Shown here piece by piece: positions 35,477 through 43,513 of a DNA stretch of 64,000 bases. A model generated the notes under the pieces. That model was not told where the DNA came from and searched no databases. It worked only from the letters and a program-made list of their open reading frames with translations. The DNA is from JBFGCT01 sp963825565 (GTDB lineage Bacteria > Actinomycetota > Acidimicrobiia > Acidimicrobiales > Ilumatobacteraceae). The first letter of the stretch is position 1, and each line of letters opens with the position of its first letter. The position numbers and the translations under genes are program-made. The stretch lies in assembly GCA_963825565.1 (NCBI GenBank), contig CAWGTW010000004.1, positions 496,001 through 560,000 on the forward strand, given 5' to 3'.

Positions 35477-35964
35477 CGCCGCGCTCCGGCGGCCCGGTCG
35501 CTGACGACGAGGTCGGCGGCCGTGCGGTGCAACGACCTGTGCAGCGCCAGCTTTGTCTCGGTGCGGCGGATGCCGGGCAGCTCGAGCACATGTGCGAGCA
35601 CATGGTGGAGGTGCTCGTTGGAGCGGGCGACGATGCGCAGGTGCAGGTCGCCGGGACCCGTGATCGCGTACACCTCGAGCACCTCGGGGATCTCGCTCAG
35701 CCCGGCGACGATCGCGTCGCCGCTGCCCTGGGCGATCTCCAGGGTCGTGAAGGCCAAGACGCCGTAGCCGGCGGCGGCGGCATCGACATCGGGTCCGTAG
35801 CCGGTGACCACGCCGGCGTCGTGCAGGCGGCCGAGCCGGGCCTGGACCGTGCCTCGGGCGACATCGAGCCGGCGCGCCATCTCGATCACCGGCAGGTTCG
35901 GTTCCGCCCGCATCAAACCGATCAGCCGGGCGTCGAGGGCGTCGATGTCGGTCAACGTGATCAC
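35473..35964 (-). CDS. Lrp/AsnC-family transcriptional regulator
   Basis: GTG 35964 starts a 163-residue protein. DIDALDARLIGLMRAEPNLP, then VIEMARRLDVARGTVQARLG, form the Lrp winged HTH (residues ~5-60). The C-terminal RAM domain (YGVLAFTTLEIAQG, then VYAITGPGDLHLRIVARSNE) senses small effectors, commonly amino acids. It is divergent from hppD, with a strong inverted repeat in the 122-base gap, and translationally coupled to the acetoacetyl-CoA synthetase. It is therefore the likely local regulator of tyrosine catabolism; tyrosine, phenylalanine or a pathway intermediate is the likely ligand (inference). Confidence 0.92.
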   Translation of the reverse strand: MITLTDIDALDARLIGLMRAEPNLPVIEMARRLDVARGTVQARLGRLHDAGVVTGYGPDVDAAAAGYGVLAFTTLEIAQGSGDAIVAGLSEIPEVLEVYAITGPGDLHLRIVARSNEHLHHVLAHVLELPGIRRTETKLALHRSLHRTAADLVVSDRAAGARR

Positions 35965-36014
35965 CGCGCGCCCGCTTGGAGCGCCTTCAGCTGTGCAATC
36001 TGCTCAATGAGAAC

Positions 36015-36055
36015 GGACACTGTTGACATCATGTCGCGGATGTCGAACATTGTCC
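36015..36055. promoter_or_regulatory. Large inverted repeat: candidate Lrp operator and hppD promoter
   Basis: The left arm GGACACTGTTGACATC (36015-36030) and right arm GATGTCGAACATTGTCC (36039-36055) are reverse complements apart from one mismatch and one extra base, with an 8-base centre. TTGACA (36023-36028) lies within the left arm, and AACATT (36046-36051) is 17 bases downstream in the right arm, a plausible -35/-10 pair reading toward hppD. A regulator bound to the repeat would therefore block or reposition RNA polymerase. Confidence 0.7.
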
Positions 36056-36086
36056 AGAAGTTCTGCACATCGGAGGCCAGGATCAC

Positions 36087-37205
36087 ATGACCATGCTCGA
36101 CACCACGACGACCTCGCCGGCGGCCCGCCTGAAGGGCTGGGACTCGATCGAGTTCTACGTCGGCAACGCCCGCGCCACCGCCGGGTTCCTGACCGCCGGG
36201 TTCGGATTCCGGGTCACCGCGTACGCCGGCCCCGAGACCGGGCGCGACGACATCGCCTCGTACCTGCTGGAACAGGGCGACATCCGTCTCGTCGTGACCG
36301 CGGGATTGACGCCGGACTCGCACATCTGGAACCACGTTCGTCAACACGGCGATGGCGCACAAGACCTGGCGTTCGTCGTCGACGACGCGACGGCGACCTA
36401 CGAGGCGGCGCTCGCCCGCGGCGCGACGTCGGCGCGCGAGCCCTACGAGCTCACCGACGAGCACGGCACCCTTCGACTCGCAGCGATCGGTACCTACGGC
36501 GAGACCAAGCACACCTTCGTCGACCGTCGCGACTACCACGGGTACTACTGCCCGGGCTACGTCACGGCCGGCCTCCCGCCCGAGCCGGCCGGTCCTTCAG
36601 TCGGCCTCGATCGGATCGACCACGTCGTCGGCAACGTCGAGGACGGCCGGCTCGATCACTGGGTGTCGTTCTACGAGGACGTGTTGGGGTTCTTCCAGCT
36701 CCGCCACTTCGACGAGCACCAGATCTCGACGGAGTACTCCGCGCTTCGGTCGACGGTGGTGTCGAACGGGGCAGGGGTCACGATGCCGCTGAACGAGCCT
36801 GCCCCGGGTCCGCGCCGCAGCCAGATCCAGGAGTACCTCGACACGTATCGCGGGCCGGGCGTGCAGCACATCGCGTTCGGCACCGGCGACATCGTCCAGG
36901 CGATCTCCGGCCTGCGCTCGCGCGGCATCCGGTTCCTCGAAGCGAACGAGGAGTACTTCCGCGACGTGACCGATCGGCTCGGCTTCCTCGACGTCCCCTG
37001 GGACGCGATCGAGCGGCTCGGCATCCTCGTCGACCACGAGTCCGACGGCCACCTGCTGCAGCTGTTCACCGAGCCGATCACCGACCGGCCGACCGTGTTC
37101 TTCGAGATCATCCAGCGCGGTGGGGCCAGCGGCTTCGGCGAGGGCAACTTCAAGGCGCTGTTCGAATCGATCGAGCGCGAGCAGGACAAGCGGGGCAACC
37201 TGTGA
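36087..37205 (+). CDS. hppD: 4-hydroxyphenylpyruvate dioxygenase
   Basis: The 372-residue protein has two VOC domains. Iron ligands His179 (GLDRIDHVVGNV), His261 (PGVQHIAFGTGD) and Glu340 (VFFEIIQRGG) are all in place, and the C-terminal FGEGNFKALFESIEREQ gate helix is present. It converts 4-hydroxyphenylpyruvate to homogentisate (EC 1.13.11.27). GGAGG lies 10 bases before ATG 36087. It leads the operon hppD-aminotransferase-fahA-hmgA and is divergent from the Lrp regulator. The stop codon falls at the beginning of a 75-bp tandem repeat. Confidence 0.95.
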   Translation: MTMLDTTTTSPAARLKGWDSIEFYVGNARATAGFLTAGFGFRVTAYAGPETGRDDIASYLLEQGDIRLVVTAGLTPDSHIWNHVRQHGDGAQDLAFVVDDATATYEAALARGATSAREPYELTDEHGTLRLAAIGTYGETKHTFVDRRDYHGYYCPGYVTAGLPPEPAGPSVGLDRIDHVVGNVEDGRLDHWVSFYEDVLGFFQLRHFDEHQISTEYSALRSTVVSNGAGVTMPLNEPAPGPRRSQIQEYLDTYRGPGVQHIAFGTGDIVQAISGLRSRGIRFLEANEEYFRDVTDRLGFLDVPWDAIERLGILVDHESDGHLLQLFTEPITDRPTVFFEIIQRGGASGFGEGNFKALFESIEREQDKRGNL

Positions 37206-37351
37206 CCTCCCGTTCGCCTCGCGATCGTGCGCGCGGGGCCGACGATTGTCGCGACGCAAACGTGGGGTGCCGGGGGGTGACCTCCCGTTTGCGTCGCGAT
37301 CGTGCGCCGCGGGGCCGACGATTGTCGCGACGCAAACCTGGGGTGCCGGGG
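37202..37351. repeat. 75-bp tandem duplication carrying a long hairpin
   Basis: Two units (37202-37276, 37277-37351), each starting GTGACCTCCCGTT and ending in a G-run, are followed by GTGACC again at 37352, which is the start of the aminotransferase gene. The second unit contains a perfect 13-base inverted repeat, GTTTGCGTCGCGA and TCGCGACGCAAAC; the first has the same right arm and a slightly altered left arm. The first GTGACC contains the hppD stop codon. The repeat therefore forms the whole hppD-aminotransferase spacer and may be a REP-like palindromic element. Confidence 0.85.
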
Positions 37352-38494
37352 GTGACCGGTCGGCCGCGTCCGGCGATCGCTGCGATGGCGGCCTATTCGC
37401 CCGGGCGGACGGCGGCCGCCGCGGCGGCGGATCACGGCGTTCCCGACGCCGTCAAGATGGCCTCGAACGAGCTCCCGTTCGGCCCGCTGCCGTCGGTCGC
37501 CGCGGCGATCACCGACGGGATCGACGGCGTCGCCGAGTACGCCGACGCTCGCTCGACCGACCTACGCCGGGCGCTCGCCGCGGCGCACGGCCTCGCGGCG
37601 ACCGAGGTCACGATCGGCGCCGGCTCGAACAGCCTCCTGCAGCAGCTGGTGCTCGCCTACGTCGGGGTCGGCGAGCCGGTGGCGATGTGCTGGCCGTCGT
37701 TCGAGGCGTATCCCGCGTTCGCCGGGTTGGTCGAGGCGGAGCAGATCCTCGTTCCACTCCGCCGGCAGACCTTCGACCTGCCGGCGCTCGCCGCGGCGAT
37801 CACGCCGGCGACGAAGCTGGTCTTCGTCAGCAACCCCAACAACCCGACCGGGACGGTCGTCGGCACCGACGAGGTCGTCGGGTTCCTCGAGACGGTTGCG
37901 CCGGGCTGCCTCGTCGTCCTCGACGAGGCGTACCACGAGTTCGTCACCGATCCCGGCGTTCGCGACTCGGTCGGCCTCCTCGATCGGTTCCCGAACTTGG
38001 TCATCACCCGGACGTTCTCCAAAGCGCACGGCCTCGCCGGGCTGCGGGTCGGGTACGCATTCGGTCATCCCGACGTGATCGCCAACGTCGACCGGACCCA
38101 GATCCCGTTCGCCGTCAACGCCCTCGGCCAGCGGGCTGCGCTGGCCAGCCTCCGCGCAATCGACGAGATGCGGGCGCGGGTGGCGGAGGTCGTCGTCGAG
38201 CGCATCCGGGTCGCGTCCCACCTCGCGGCACTCGGCTGGGCGGTGCCGGAGCCCCAGGGCAACTTCGTCTGGCTCGCAGCCGGCGACGACGCCACGCAGC
38301 TCGGTCTGGCCCTGGAGCGACGCGGCATCGTCGCCCGCACGTTTGCCGGCGTCGGTGTGCGGGTGACGACCGCCGATCCGGCGAGCAACGACCGGTTCCT
38401 CGCTGCGTTCGAGGCGGTCGCCGGGCAGCTCGACCGCGCGCGGTGGACGATCGATGCCCGACCGCTGTCCCGATCGGCACCGTCGAGTGGTTGA
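37352..38494 (+). CDS. Class I/II PLP aminotransferase (HisC/aromatic aminotransferase type)
   Basis: GTG 37352 starts a 380-residue fold-type I enzyme. Motifs are VKMASNELPFGPLPSV, IGAGSNSLLQQL, SNPNNPTGT, DEAYHEF and the PLP lysine Lys224 in TFSKAHGLAGLRVGYA. The family includes histidinol-phosphate and aromatic amino acid aminotransferases and cannot be split by eye. Because it lies between hppD and fahA, I infer transamination of tyrosine to 4-hydroxyphenylpyruvate. The start sits at the junction of a 75-bp repeat and has only a G-rich stretch as ribosome site. The fahA start lies eight bases inside its 3' end. Confidence 0.85.
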   Translation: MTGRPRPAIAAMAAYSPGRTAAAAAADHGVPDAVKMASNELPFGPLPSVAAAITDGIDGVAEYADARSTDLRRALAAAHGLAATEVTIGAGSNSLLQQLVLAYVGVGEPVAMCWPSFEAYPAFAGLVEAEQILVPLRRQTFDLPALAAAITPATKLVFVSNPNNPTGTVVGTDEVVGFLETVAPGCLVVLDEAYHEFVTDPGVRDSVGLLDRFPNLVITRTFSKAHGLAGLRVGYAFGHPDVIANVDRTQIPFAVNALGQRAALASLRAIDEMRARVAEVVVERIRVASHLAALGWAVPEPQGNFVWLAAGDDATQLGLALERRGIVARTFAGVGVRVTTADPASNDRFLAAFEAVAGQLDRARWTIDARPLSRSAPSSG

Positions 38495-39785
38495 TGTCGC
38501 CGGCGCCGCGGACGGGACAGCGCCGGCCTGTTGGGTCGACGTCCCCGACGGCTCGCCGTTCCCGTTGCACAACCTCCCGTTCGGGATCGGCCGGCGGCCC
38601 GACGGCACGGTCGGTGGGTTCGTCGCGATCGGCGACGACGCGCTCGACCTCGACGACGCGATCGGCACCGGCTTCCTCGACGGCACCGCGGTCGAGCACG
38701 GCACGGTCGACCGCGATCGCCGCCTCAACGCACTGCTCGGCCGCGGTCGAGGCGCGGTCGAGGCGGTGCGCCGCCGGCTGATCGAGCTGTTCACCGACCC
38801 GGCGGTCGAAGCGCAGCTGCGCCCATCGATCAGTCCGCAGCGCGAGATCGAGATGCTCGTCCCGGTGACGGTCGGCGACTACGCCGACTTCTACTCGTCG
38901 CTGCACCATGCGACGAACCTCGGCCGGCTCTTCCGGCCGAGCGCCGACCCGCTCCCGCCCAACTGGCGGCACCTGCCGGTCGGCTACCACGGACGGTCCG
39001 GGACGATCGTCCCGACCGGTTCGGAGATCCCGCGCCCGAGCGGGCTGCGGCTGGTCGACGGCGAGCCGACGTTCGGACCGACCGAATCGCTCGACATCGA
39101 GCTCGAGGTCGGCGCCGTGATCGGGAGCGGATCGCCCCGCGGCGCGTCGATCCCGGCGGATGCAGCCGAGGACCACATCGCCGGGCTTTGCCTGGTCAAC
39201 GACTGGTCGGCCCGCGACATCCAGGCGTTCGAGTACCAGCCGCTCGGCCCGTTCCTCGGCAAGAGCTTCGCGACGTCGGTCTCGCCGTGGATCGTCACGC
39301 TCGAGGCGCTCGCACCGTTCCGCGTCGAACCGCCGGCGCAGGACCCGCCGGTCGCCGCCTACCTCCGCACGACCGGTGCCACCGCGTTCGATCTCCACCT
39401 CGAGGTCGCGCTCGAAACGGCGGCGATGCGCGAGCGCGGAATCGCACCGGTCACGATCAGCCGGACCCGGTTCGGCGACATGTACTGGACGCCCGCGCAG
39501 CAGCTGGCCCACCTCACGGTCAACGGGGCGAGTGTCGCTCCGGGCGATCTGCTCGCGTCGGGCACGGTTTCCGGACCCGACCCGGGCTCGGAAGGCAGCC
39601 TGATCGAGCTGTGCCGCGGTGGCGAGCGGCCGATCTCGTTGCCCGACGGTTCGGCGCGTGCGTTTCTCCACGATGGCGATCGGGTGGCGTTGCGGGGCTG
39701 GGCCGGCTCCGACCCCGCGACCCGTATCGGTCTGGGTGAAGTGACCGGCACGATCGTGGCCCGGTCGAACCGAGAGGAGTGCTGA
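38487..39785 (+). CDS. fahA: Fumarylacetoacetase
   Basis: GTG 38487 gives 432 residues with the fumarylacetoacetase N-terminal domain (FPLHNLPFGIGRRPDG). The catalytic domain has DFYSSLHHATNLGRLF, LPVGYHGRSGTIVPTG and LCLVNDWSARDIQAFEY, the Ca/Mg site and active-site His region. It cleaves fumarylacetoacetate to fumarate and acetoacetate (EC 3.7.1.2). The gene overlaps the aminotransferase by eight bases and hmgA by one base (TGATG). Length is typical. No maleylacetoacetate isomerase gene is seen next to it. Confidence 0.94.
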   Translation: MVDVAGAADGTAPACWVDVPDGSPFPLHNLPFGIGRRPDGTVGGFVAIGDDALDLDDAIGTGFLDGTAVEHGTVDRDRRLNALLGRGRGAVEAVRRRLIELFTDPAVEAQLRPSISPQREIEMLVPVTVGDYADFYSSLHHATNLGRLFRPSADPLPPNWRHLPVGYHGRSGTIVPTGSEIPRPSGLRLVDGEPTFGPTESLDIELEVGAVIGSGSPRGASIPADAAEDHIAGLCLVNDWSARDIQAFEYQPLGPFLGKSFATSVSPWIVTLEALAPFRVEPPAQDPPVAAYLRTTGATAFDLHLEVALETAAMRERGIAPVTISRTRFGDMYWTPAQQLAHLTVNGASVAPGDLLASGTVSGPDPGSEGSLIELCRGGERPISLPDGSARAFLHDGDRVALRGWAGSDPATRIGLGEVTGTIVARSNREEC

Positions 39786-40945
39786 TGCCGTACTACCGAC
39801 ACGTCGGCGACGTGCCCCGCAAGCGGCACACGTTCCACCGCGGTCCCGACGGATCGAGGTACGCAGAGGAGTTGGTCGGCCAGGCCGGATTCTCGTCATC
39901 GTCGGCGTTGCTCTACCACCGGTACTCGCCGTCGGCGATCATTGCGATCGAGCCGGTCGAGCGGGCTGCGGCCGTGGCGACCCCCGATCGACCGCTCACC
40001 CCGCGCCACGTCCGCACGCCGCTCATCGCGACGTCGGCGGGCGACGTCGTCGGCGGGCGGACCACACTCCTGGCCAACGCCGACGTCGACATCGCCTGGG
40101 TCTCGACCGACCGTGACAGCGGGCTCTACCGCAACGCGATCGGCGACGAGTTGGCGTACGTGCAACACGGCGCGGCCAGGCTCGACTCGGTGTTCGGCGT
40201 GATCGATGTCGGCCCCGGCGACTACGTCGTCGTGCCTGCAGGCGTCACCCACCGCTGGCGCGTGGTCGGTGACGATCCGCTCGGCCTGCTCGTCGTCGCG
40301 AGCTCCGGCCACGTCGCCCCGCCCAGCCGCTACCTGTCGCCGCACGGCCAGTTCCTCGAGCACTCGCCGTACTGCGAGCGCGACCAGCGCGGCCCGACCG
40401 AGCCGTTGATCGAGGAGGGGTCCGAGGTACCGGTGCTCGTGCGCGATCGCGGTGGCTGGAGCCGGCACGTGCACGCTCACCACCCCTTCGACGTCGTCGG
40501 CTGGGACGGCTCGCTGTACCCCTGGGCGTTCAACATCGCCGACTTCGAACCGATCGTCGGCAGCATCCACCAGCCACCCCCGGTGCACCAGACCTTCGAG
40601 CTACCCGGGGCGGTGGTCTGCTCGTTCGTCCCCCGCCCGTTCGACTTCCACCCCGGCGCGGTCAAGGTGCCGTACCACCATTCCAACACCGACTCCGACG
40701 AAGTCCTGTTCTACTCGGCGGGGGACTTCATGAGTCGGGCGGGGTCCGGGATCGCCGTCGGCTCGATCTCGTTCCATCCTGCCGGTTTCGTGCACGGCCC
40801 TCAGCCGGGCAGCGTCGAGGCGAGCATCGATGCGGCGCGGACCGAGGAGGTCGCGGTGATGATCGACACGTTCGCCCCCCTCGGTGTCACCGACGAGGCC
40901 CGGGCCGTCTCCGACGAGGCCTACCCCTTCACCTGGTCCCGCTGA
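39785..40945 (+). CDS. hmgA: Homogentisate 1,2-dioxygenase (short actinobacterial form)
   Basis: ATG 39785 overlaps the fahA stop and follows GAGAGGAG. The 386-residue protein is the cupin-type homogentisate dioxygenase. PYHHSNTDSDEVLFY holds the His299/Glu306 iron ligands and FHPAGFVHGPQPG the third ligand His337; the start PYYRHVGDVPRKRHT is typical. It opens the ring of homogentisate to maleylacetoacetate (EC 1.13.11.5). It is the last gene of the tyrosine operon, convergent with the phosphoribosyltransferase fusion gene 38 bases away. Confidence 0.94.
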   Translation: MPYYRHVGDVPRKRHTFHRGPDGSRYAEELVGQAGFSSSSALLYHRYSPSAIIAIEPVERAAAVATPDRPLTPRHVRTPLIATSAGDVVGGRTTLLANADVDIAWVSTDRDSGLYRNAIGDELAYVQHGAARLDSVFGVIDVGPGDYVVVPAGVTHRWRVVGDDPLGLLVVASSGHVAPPSRYLSPHGQFLEHSPYCERDQRGPTEPLIEEGSEVPVLVRDRGGWSRHVHAHHPFDVVGWDGSLYPWAFNIADFEPIVGSIHQPPPVHQTFELPGAVVCSFVPRPFDFHPGAVKVPYHHSNTDSDEVLFYSAGDFMSRAGSGIAVGSISFHPAGFVHGPQPGSVEASIDAARTEEVAVMIDTFAPLGVTDEARAVSDEAYPFTWSR

Positions 40946-40983
40946 GCCCACCTCTCTTTCGAGATGTCGTGCGATGTCTTCGC

Positions 40984-42327
40984 TCAGCGCGAGGTGACCG
41001 TGCGATCGTCGCCGGGGGTGGGGACGAGGCGGGACTGGAACCAGGAGGCGGCGAGATCGGCGGCGGCGGCGAGCGTGCCAGGCTCCTCGAAGAGGTGCGT
41101 GGCGCCGGGGACGACGGCCAGGTGGACCTCACTGCGCATCGCCCCTGCCGCCTGGCGATTGAGCGCAAGGACCGAGGTATCGGCGCCGCCGACGATCAGC
41201 AGCGTCGGCGCCCGCACGGCCCCCAGGTGCGGTCCGGCGAGGTCGGGGCGGCCGCCGCGCGAGACGATCGCGTCGACGCCGGCGTCGCGGTCGGTCGCGG
41301 CTTGAAGCGCGGCGGCGGCCCCGGTGCTCGCACCGAAGTAACCGAGCGGCAGGTCGGCGGCCTCCGGCTGCGCGCGCAGCCAGCGGGTCGCTCCGAGCAG
41401 GCGGCGAGCGAGCAGATCGATGTCGAACACGTTGGCGCGGTCGGCGGCCTCAGCGCTGGTCAGCAGGTCGAAGAGCAGCGTGCCGATCCGCCGTTCGTTG
41501 AGCGCAGCCGCGACCTGCTGGTTGCGGGGGCTGTGGCGGCTGCTCCCGCTGCCGTGGACGAAGAGCACGACGCCGAGCGGATCGTCGGGAATCGTGAGGT
41601 GCCCGCCAACCTCGACCGCGTCCGTCCGGATCGTCACGTCGCGGTCGACCGGACGTCGGCCCGCGACGACGCGTGGCCGGTCGCCGGACGAGCGGGCCAG
41701 GCAGGTGAGCACCTCCTCGTCGGTCGTCGCGTCGAAATCGCGGTAGAAGCGCCCGATCGCCCGGAAGGGTGCGGGCGTGGCGGCGGCGATCCGCTCGTCG
41801 GCGACGTCGGCGAGCTCGCGGTCCCACCCTGGTGGCGCAACCGGTGTCGCGAGCACGATGTGGGCCGCTCCCTCGGCGCGCGCGACCAGGCAGGCCGCCC
41901 GCGCGGTCGCTCCGGTCGCGATGCCGTCGTCGACGACGACGACCACCCGGCCGCGAAGCGGGACCCGCGCGCTCGACGGCCGGTAGCGCGCCGCCCGCCG
42001 CTCCAGCTCGGCACGCTCGCGCTCCTCGACGCGGCGGAACTCCTCGCGGCTGACGCCGGCCTGGTGTACGAGGTCGTCGGTGACGACCCGGACACCGTCT
42101 TCGCCGATCGCTCCCATCGCCAGCTCCGGTTGCCACGGCAGTCCGAGCTTGCGGACGACGATCACGTCGAGCGGCGCGCCGAGTGCGTCGGCGACCTCGG
42201 CGGCGACCGGGATGCCGCCGCGCGGCAGGCCGACGATCACCGGATCGCGACCGCGCAGGTGCATGAGGTGCGTCGCGAGCTGCCGGCCCGCCGCCCCACG
42301 GTCGGCATACGGAAGCGTGGTACCCAT
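40984..42327 (-). CDS. Phosphoribosyltransferase / alpha-beta hydrolase fusion
   Basis: ATG 42327 with AGGAGGG upstream gives 447 residues. Residues 1-215 are a type I phosphoribosyltransferase domain with the PRPP loop VDDGIATGATA (132-142) and VGLPRGGIPVA. Residues ~230-447 are a small alpha/beta hydrolase (dienelactone hydrolase-like): LFVHGSGSSRHSPRN, nucleophile Ser334 in GYFGASTGAAAA, Asp383, and His411 in PGATHLFEEPG. The same two-domain design occurs in Mycobacterium tuberculosis Rv0571c. Both active sites look complete. Substrates are unknown; the fusion suggests the hydrolase acts on a product or carrier linked to the PRTase reaction. Confidence 0.88.
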   Translation of the reverse strand: MGTTLPYADRGAAGRQLATHLMHLRGRDPVIVGLPRGGIPVAAEVADALGAPLDVIVVRKLGLPWQPELAMGAIGEDGVRVVTDDLVHQAGVSREEFRRVEERERAELERRAARYRPSSARVPLRGRVVVVVDDGIATGATARAACLVARAEGAAHIVLATPVAPPGWDRELADVADERIAAATPAPFRAIGRFYRDFDATTDEEVLTCLARSSGDRPRVVAGRRPVDRDVTIRTDAVEVGGHLTIPDDPLGVVLFVHGSGSSRHSPRNQQVAAALNERRIGTLLFDLLTSAEAADRANVFDIDLLARRLLGATRWLRAQPEAADLPLGYFGASTGAAAALQAATDRDAGVDAIVSRGGRPDLAGPHLGAVRAPTLLIVGGADTSVLALNRQAAGAMRSEVHLAVVPGATHLFEEPGTLAAAADLAASWFQSRLVPTPGDDRTVTSR

Positions 42328-42452
42328 CCCCTCGTCCCTCCTGACGGTCGTCCTCCTCGTCCTTCCGCTTCCACCCAAGCACTGCGCCCTCGGGGCGTCC
42401 AGGGCCGGAGGGCCGCGAGACGTGGCGAGGAATCGGCGCGCCGGGCGTCCGG

Positions 42453-42992
42453 TCAGCGCGGGCGGAGGACGACGTAGCCGTCGAGCTCGGTGAGCCGCGG
42501 CGATGTGGGCGGCGCGGGGAGCGGCAGGCCGAGTTGTCCGGCGCGGACCTCGCCGATCCAGCGATCGTGCTGGTACTCGTGGTTGACGATCATCGTGAGC
42601 AGTCCGGCGGCGACCACCGCGAGCTGGTTCGGCGCGCCGACGTTGCCGCTCCCGATGTCGGTCATCCGGACGCGAACGCGCTCCGCGACGGCGGTGCGGT
42701 ACCCGATCAGGCGGTCGCGCCCGGGGAGCGACCCGCGTTCGGGCTCGGGGGTCGCGCTGTCCATCAGCGCGTCGAGTTCGGGGTCGAGGCGCGGCTCGGC
42801 AGCGGTGAGGTTGCGGACCATGAAGTGAGCGACCGCGGCCTGGTGGCCGAGATGCCACCCGATCGCGCTCGCCGCCTCGTGAGGCCTCCAGGTCAGCTCG
42901 TCGGTATCGAGATCGCGCCAGAGTGCGTCGGTGTAGGCCCGCGCCCGGTCGTACTCCTCCAAGAGCTCGTCGATCGCGGCGCCGGTCGTCAT
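42453..42992 (-). CDS. DinB-like (DUF664/DinB_2) four-helix protein
   Basis: This 179-residue all-helical protein carries the DinB metal triad: His47/His50 in GWHLGHQAAVAHF and His138/His142 in NHEYQHDRW. Related proteins include mycothiol- or bacillithiol-dependent transferases and maleylpyruvate isomerases. That is of interest because the nearby tyrosine operon lacks a maleylacetoacetate isomerase, but the link is only positional. The gene lies upstream of the fusion gene on the same strand, 125 bases away. Confidence 0.82.
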   Translation of the reverse strand: MTTGAAIDELLEEYDRARAYTDALWRDLDTDELTWRPHEAASAIGWHLGHQAAVAHFMVRNLTAAEPRLDPELDALMDSATPEPERGSLPGRDRLIGYRTAVAERVRVRMTDIGSGNVGAPNQLAVVAAGLLTMIVNHEYQHDRWIGEVRAGQLGLPLPAPPTSPRLTELDGYVVLRPR

Positions 42993-43036
42993 GGCGTCAG
43001 GCTGGCACGTACCGGCGGGTCGAGCGAGACATCGTG

Positions 43037-43513
43037 TCAGACGAGGCGGGTGCGGCGGCTATCGATCACACCGGTGTCGAAGCCGGCCGAGTGGAGCCCG
43101 CCGGCGAACCGGGCGTGCTCGATCTTGAGGCAACGGTTCTGGACGACGTCGAGCCCTGCGCGGGCGGCGGCGGCCGCCGCGGCCGGGTGTTCGAGTCCGA
43201 GCTGGAACCAGATCGCGGGCGCCCCGCGAGCGATCGCCTCGTCGGTCACCGACGGGATGTCGTCGACGCGCCGGAACACGTCGACGAGATCGGGCGTCTC
43301 GGGTACGTCGGCCAGCGAGGCGTACACCGGCCGGTCCATGATCCGCGACTCGTGCGGGTTGACGAAGAACACCGTCCAATCGGTTTCCCCGAGCAGGTAC
43401 GTCGCGACGAAGTGGCTGGGCCGGCTGGGGTCCGCCGACATGCCGACGATCGCCACCGATCGGGTGCGCCGGATCAGGGTGAGCCGGTCGCCCACCCGCT
43501 CGAGGAGCGCCAT
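43037..43513 (-). CDS. CoA-binding domain protein (YccU-like)
   Basis: ATG 43513 overlaps the metY stop (TGATG). The 158-residue protein is a single CoA_binding Rossmann domain: RSVAIVGMSADPSRPSHFV near the start, VFFVNPHESRIMDRPVYASL in the middle and AIWFQLGLEHPAAAAAARAG further on. Such stand-alone proteins bind CoA in homologues, but their physiological role is unclear. Pairing with metY is seen in many bacteria, so a role in sulfur or methionine metabolism is a reasonable inference. Confidence 0.88.
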   Translation of the reverse strand: MALLERVGDRLTLIRRTRSVAIVGMSADPSRPSHFVATYLLGETDWTVFFVNPHESRIMDRPVYASLADVPETPDLVDVFRRVDDIPSVTDEAIARGAPAIWFQLGLEHPAAAAAAARAGLDVVQNRCLKIEHARFAGGLHSAGFDTGVIDSRRTRLV

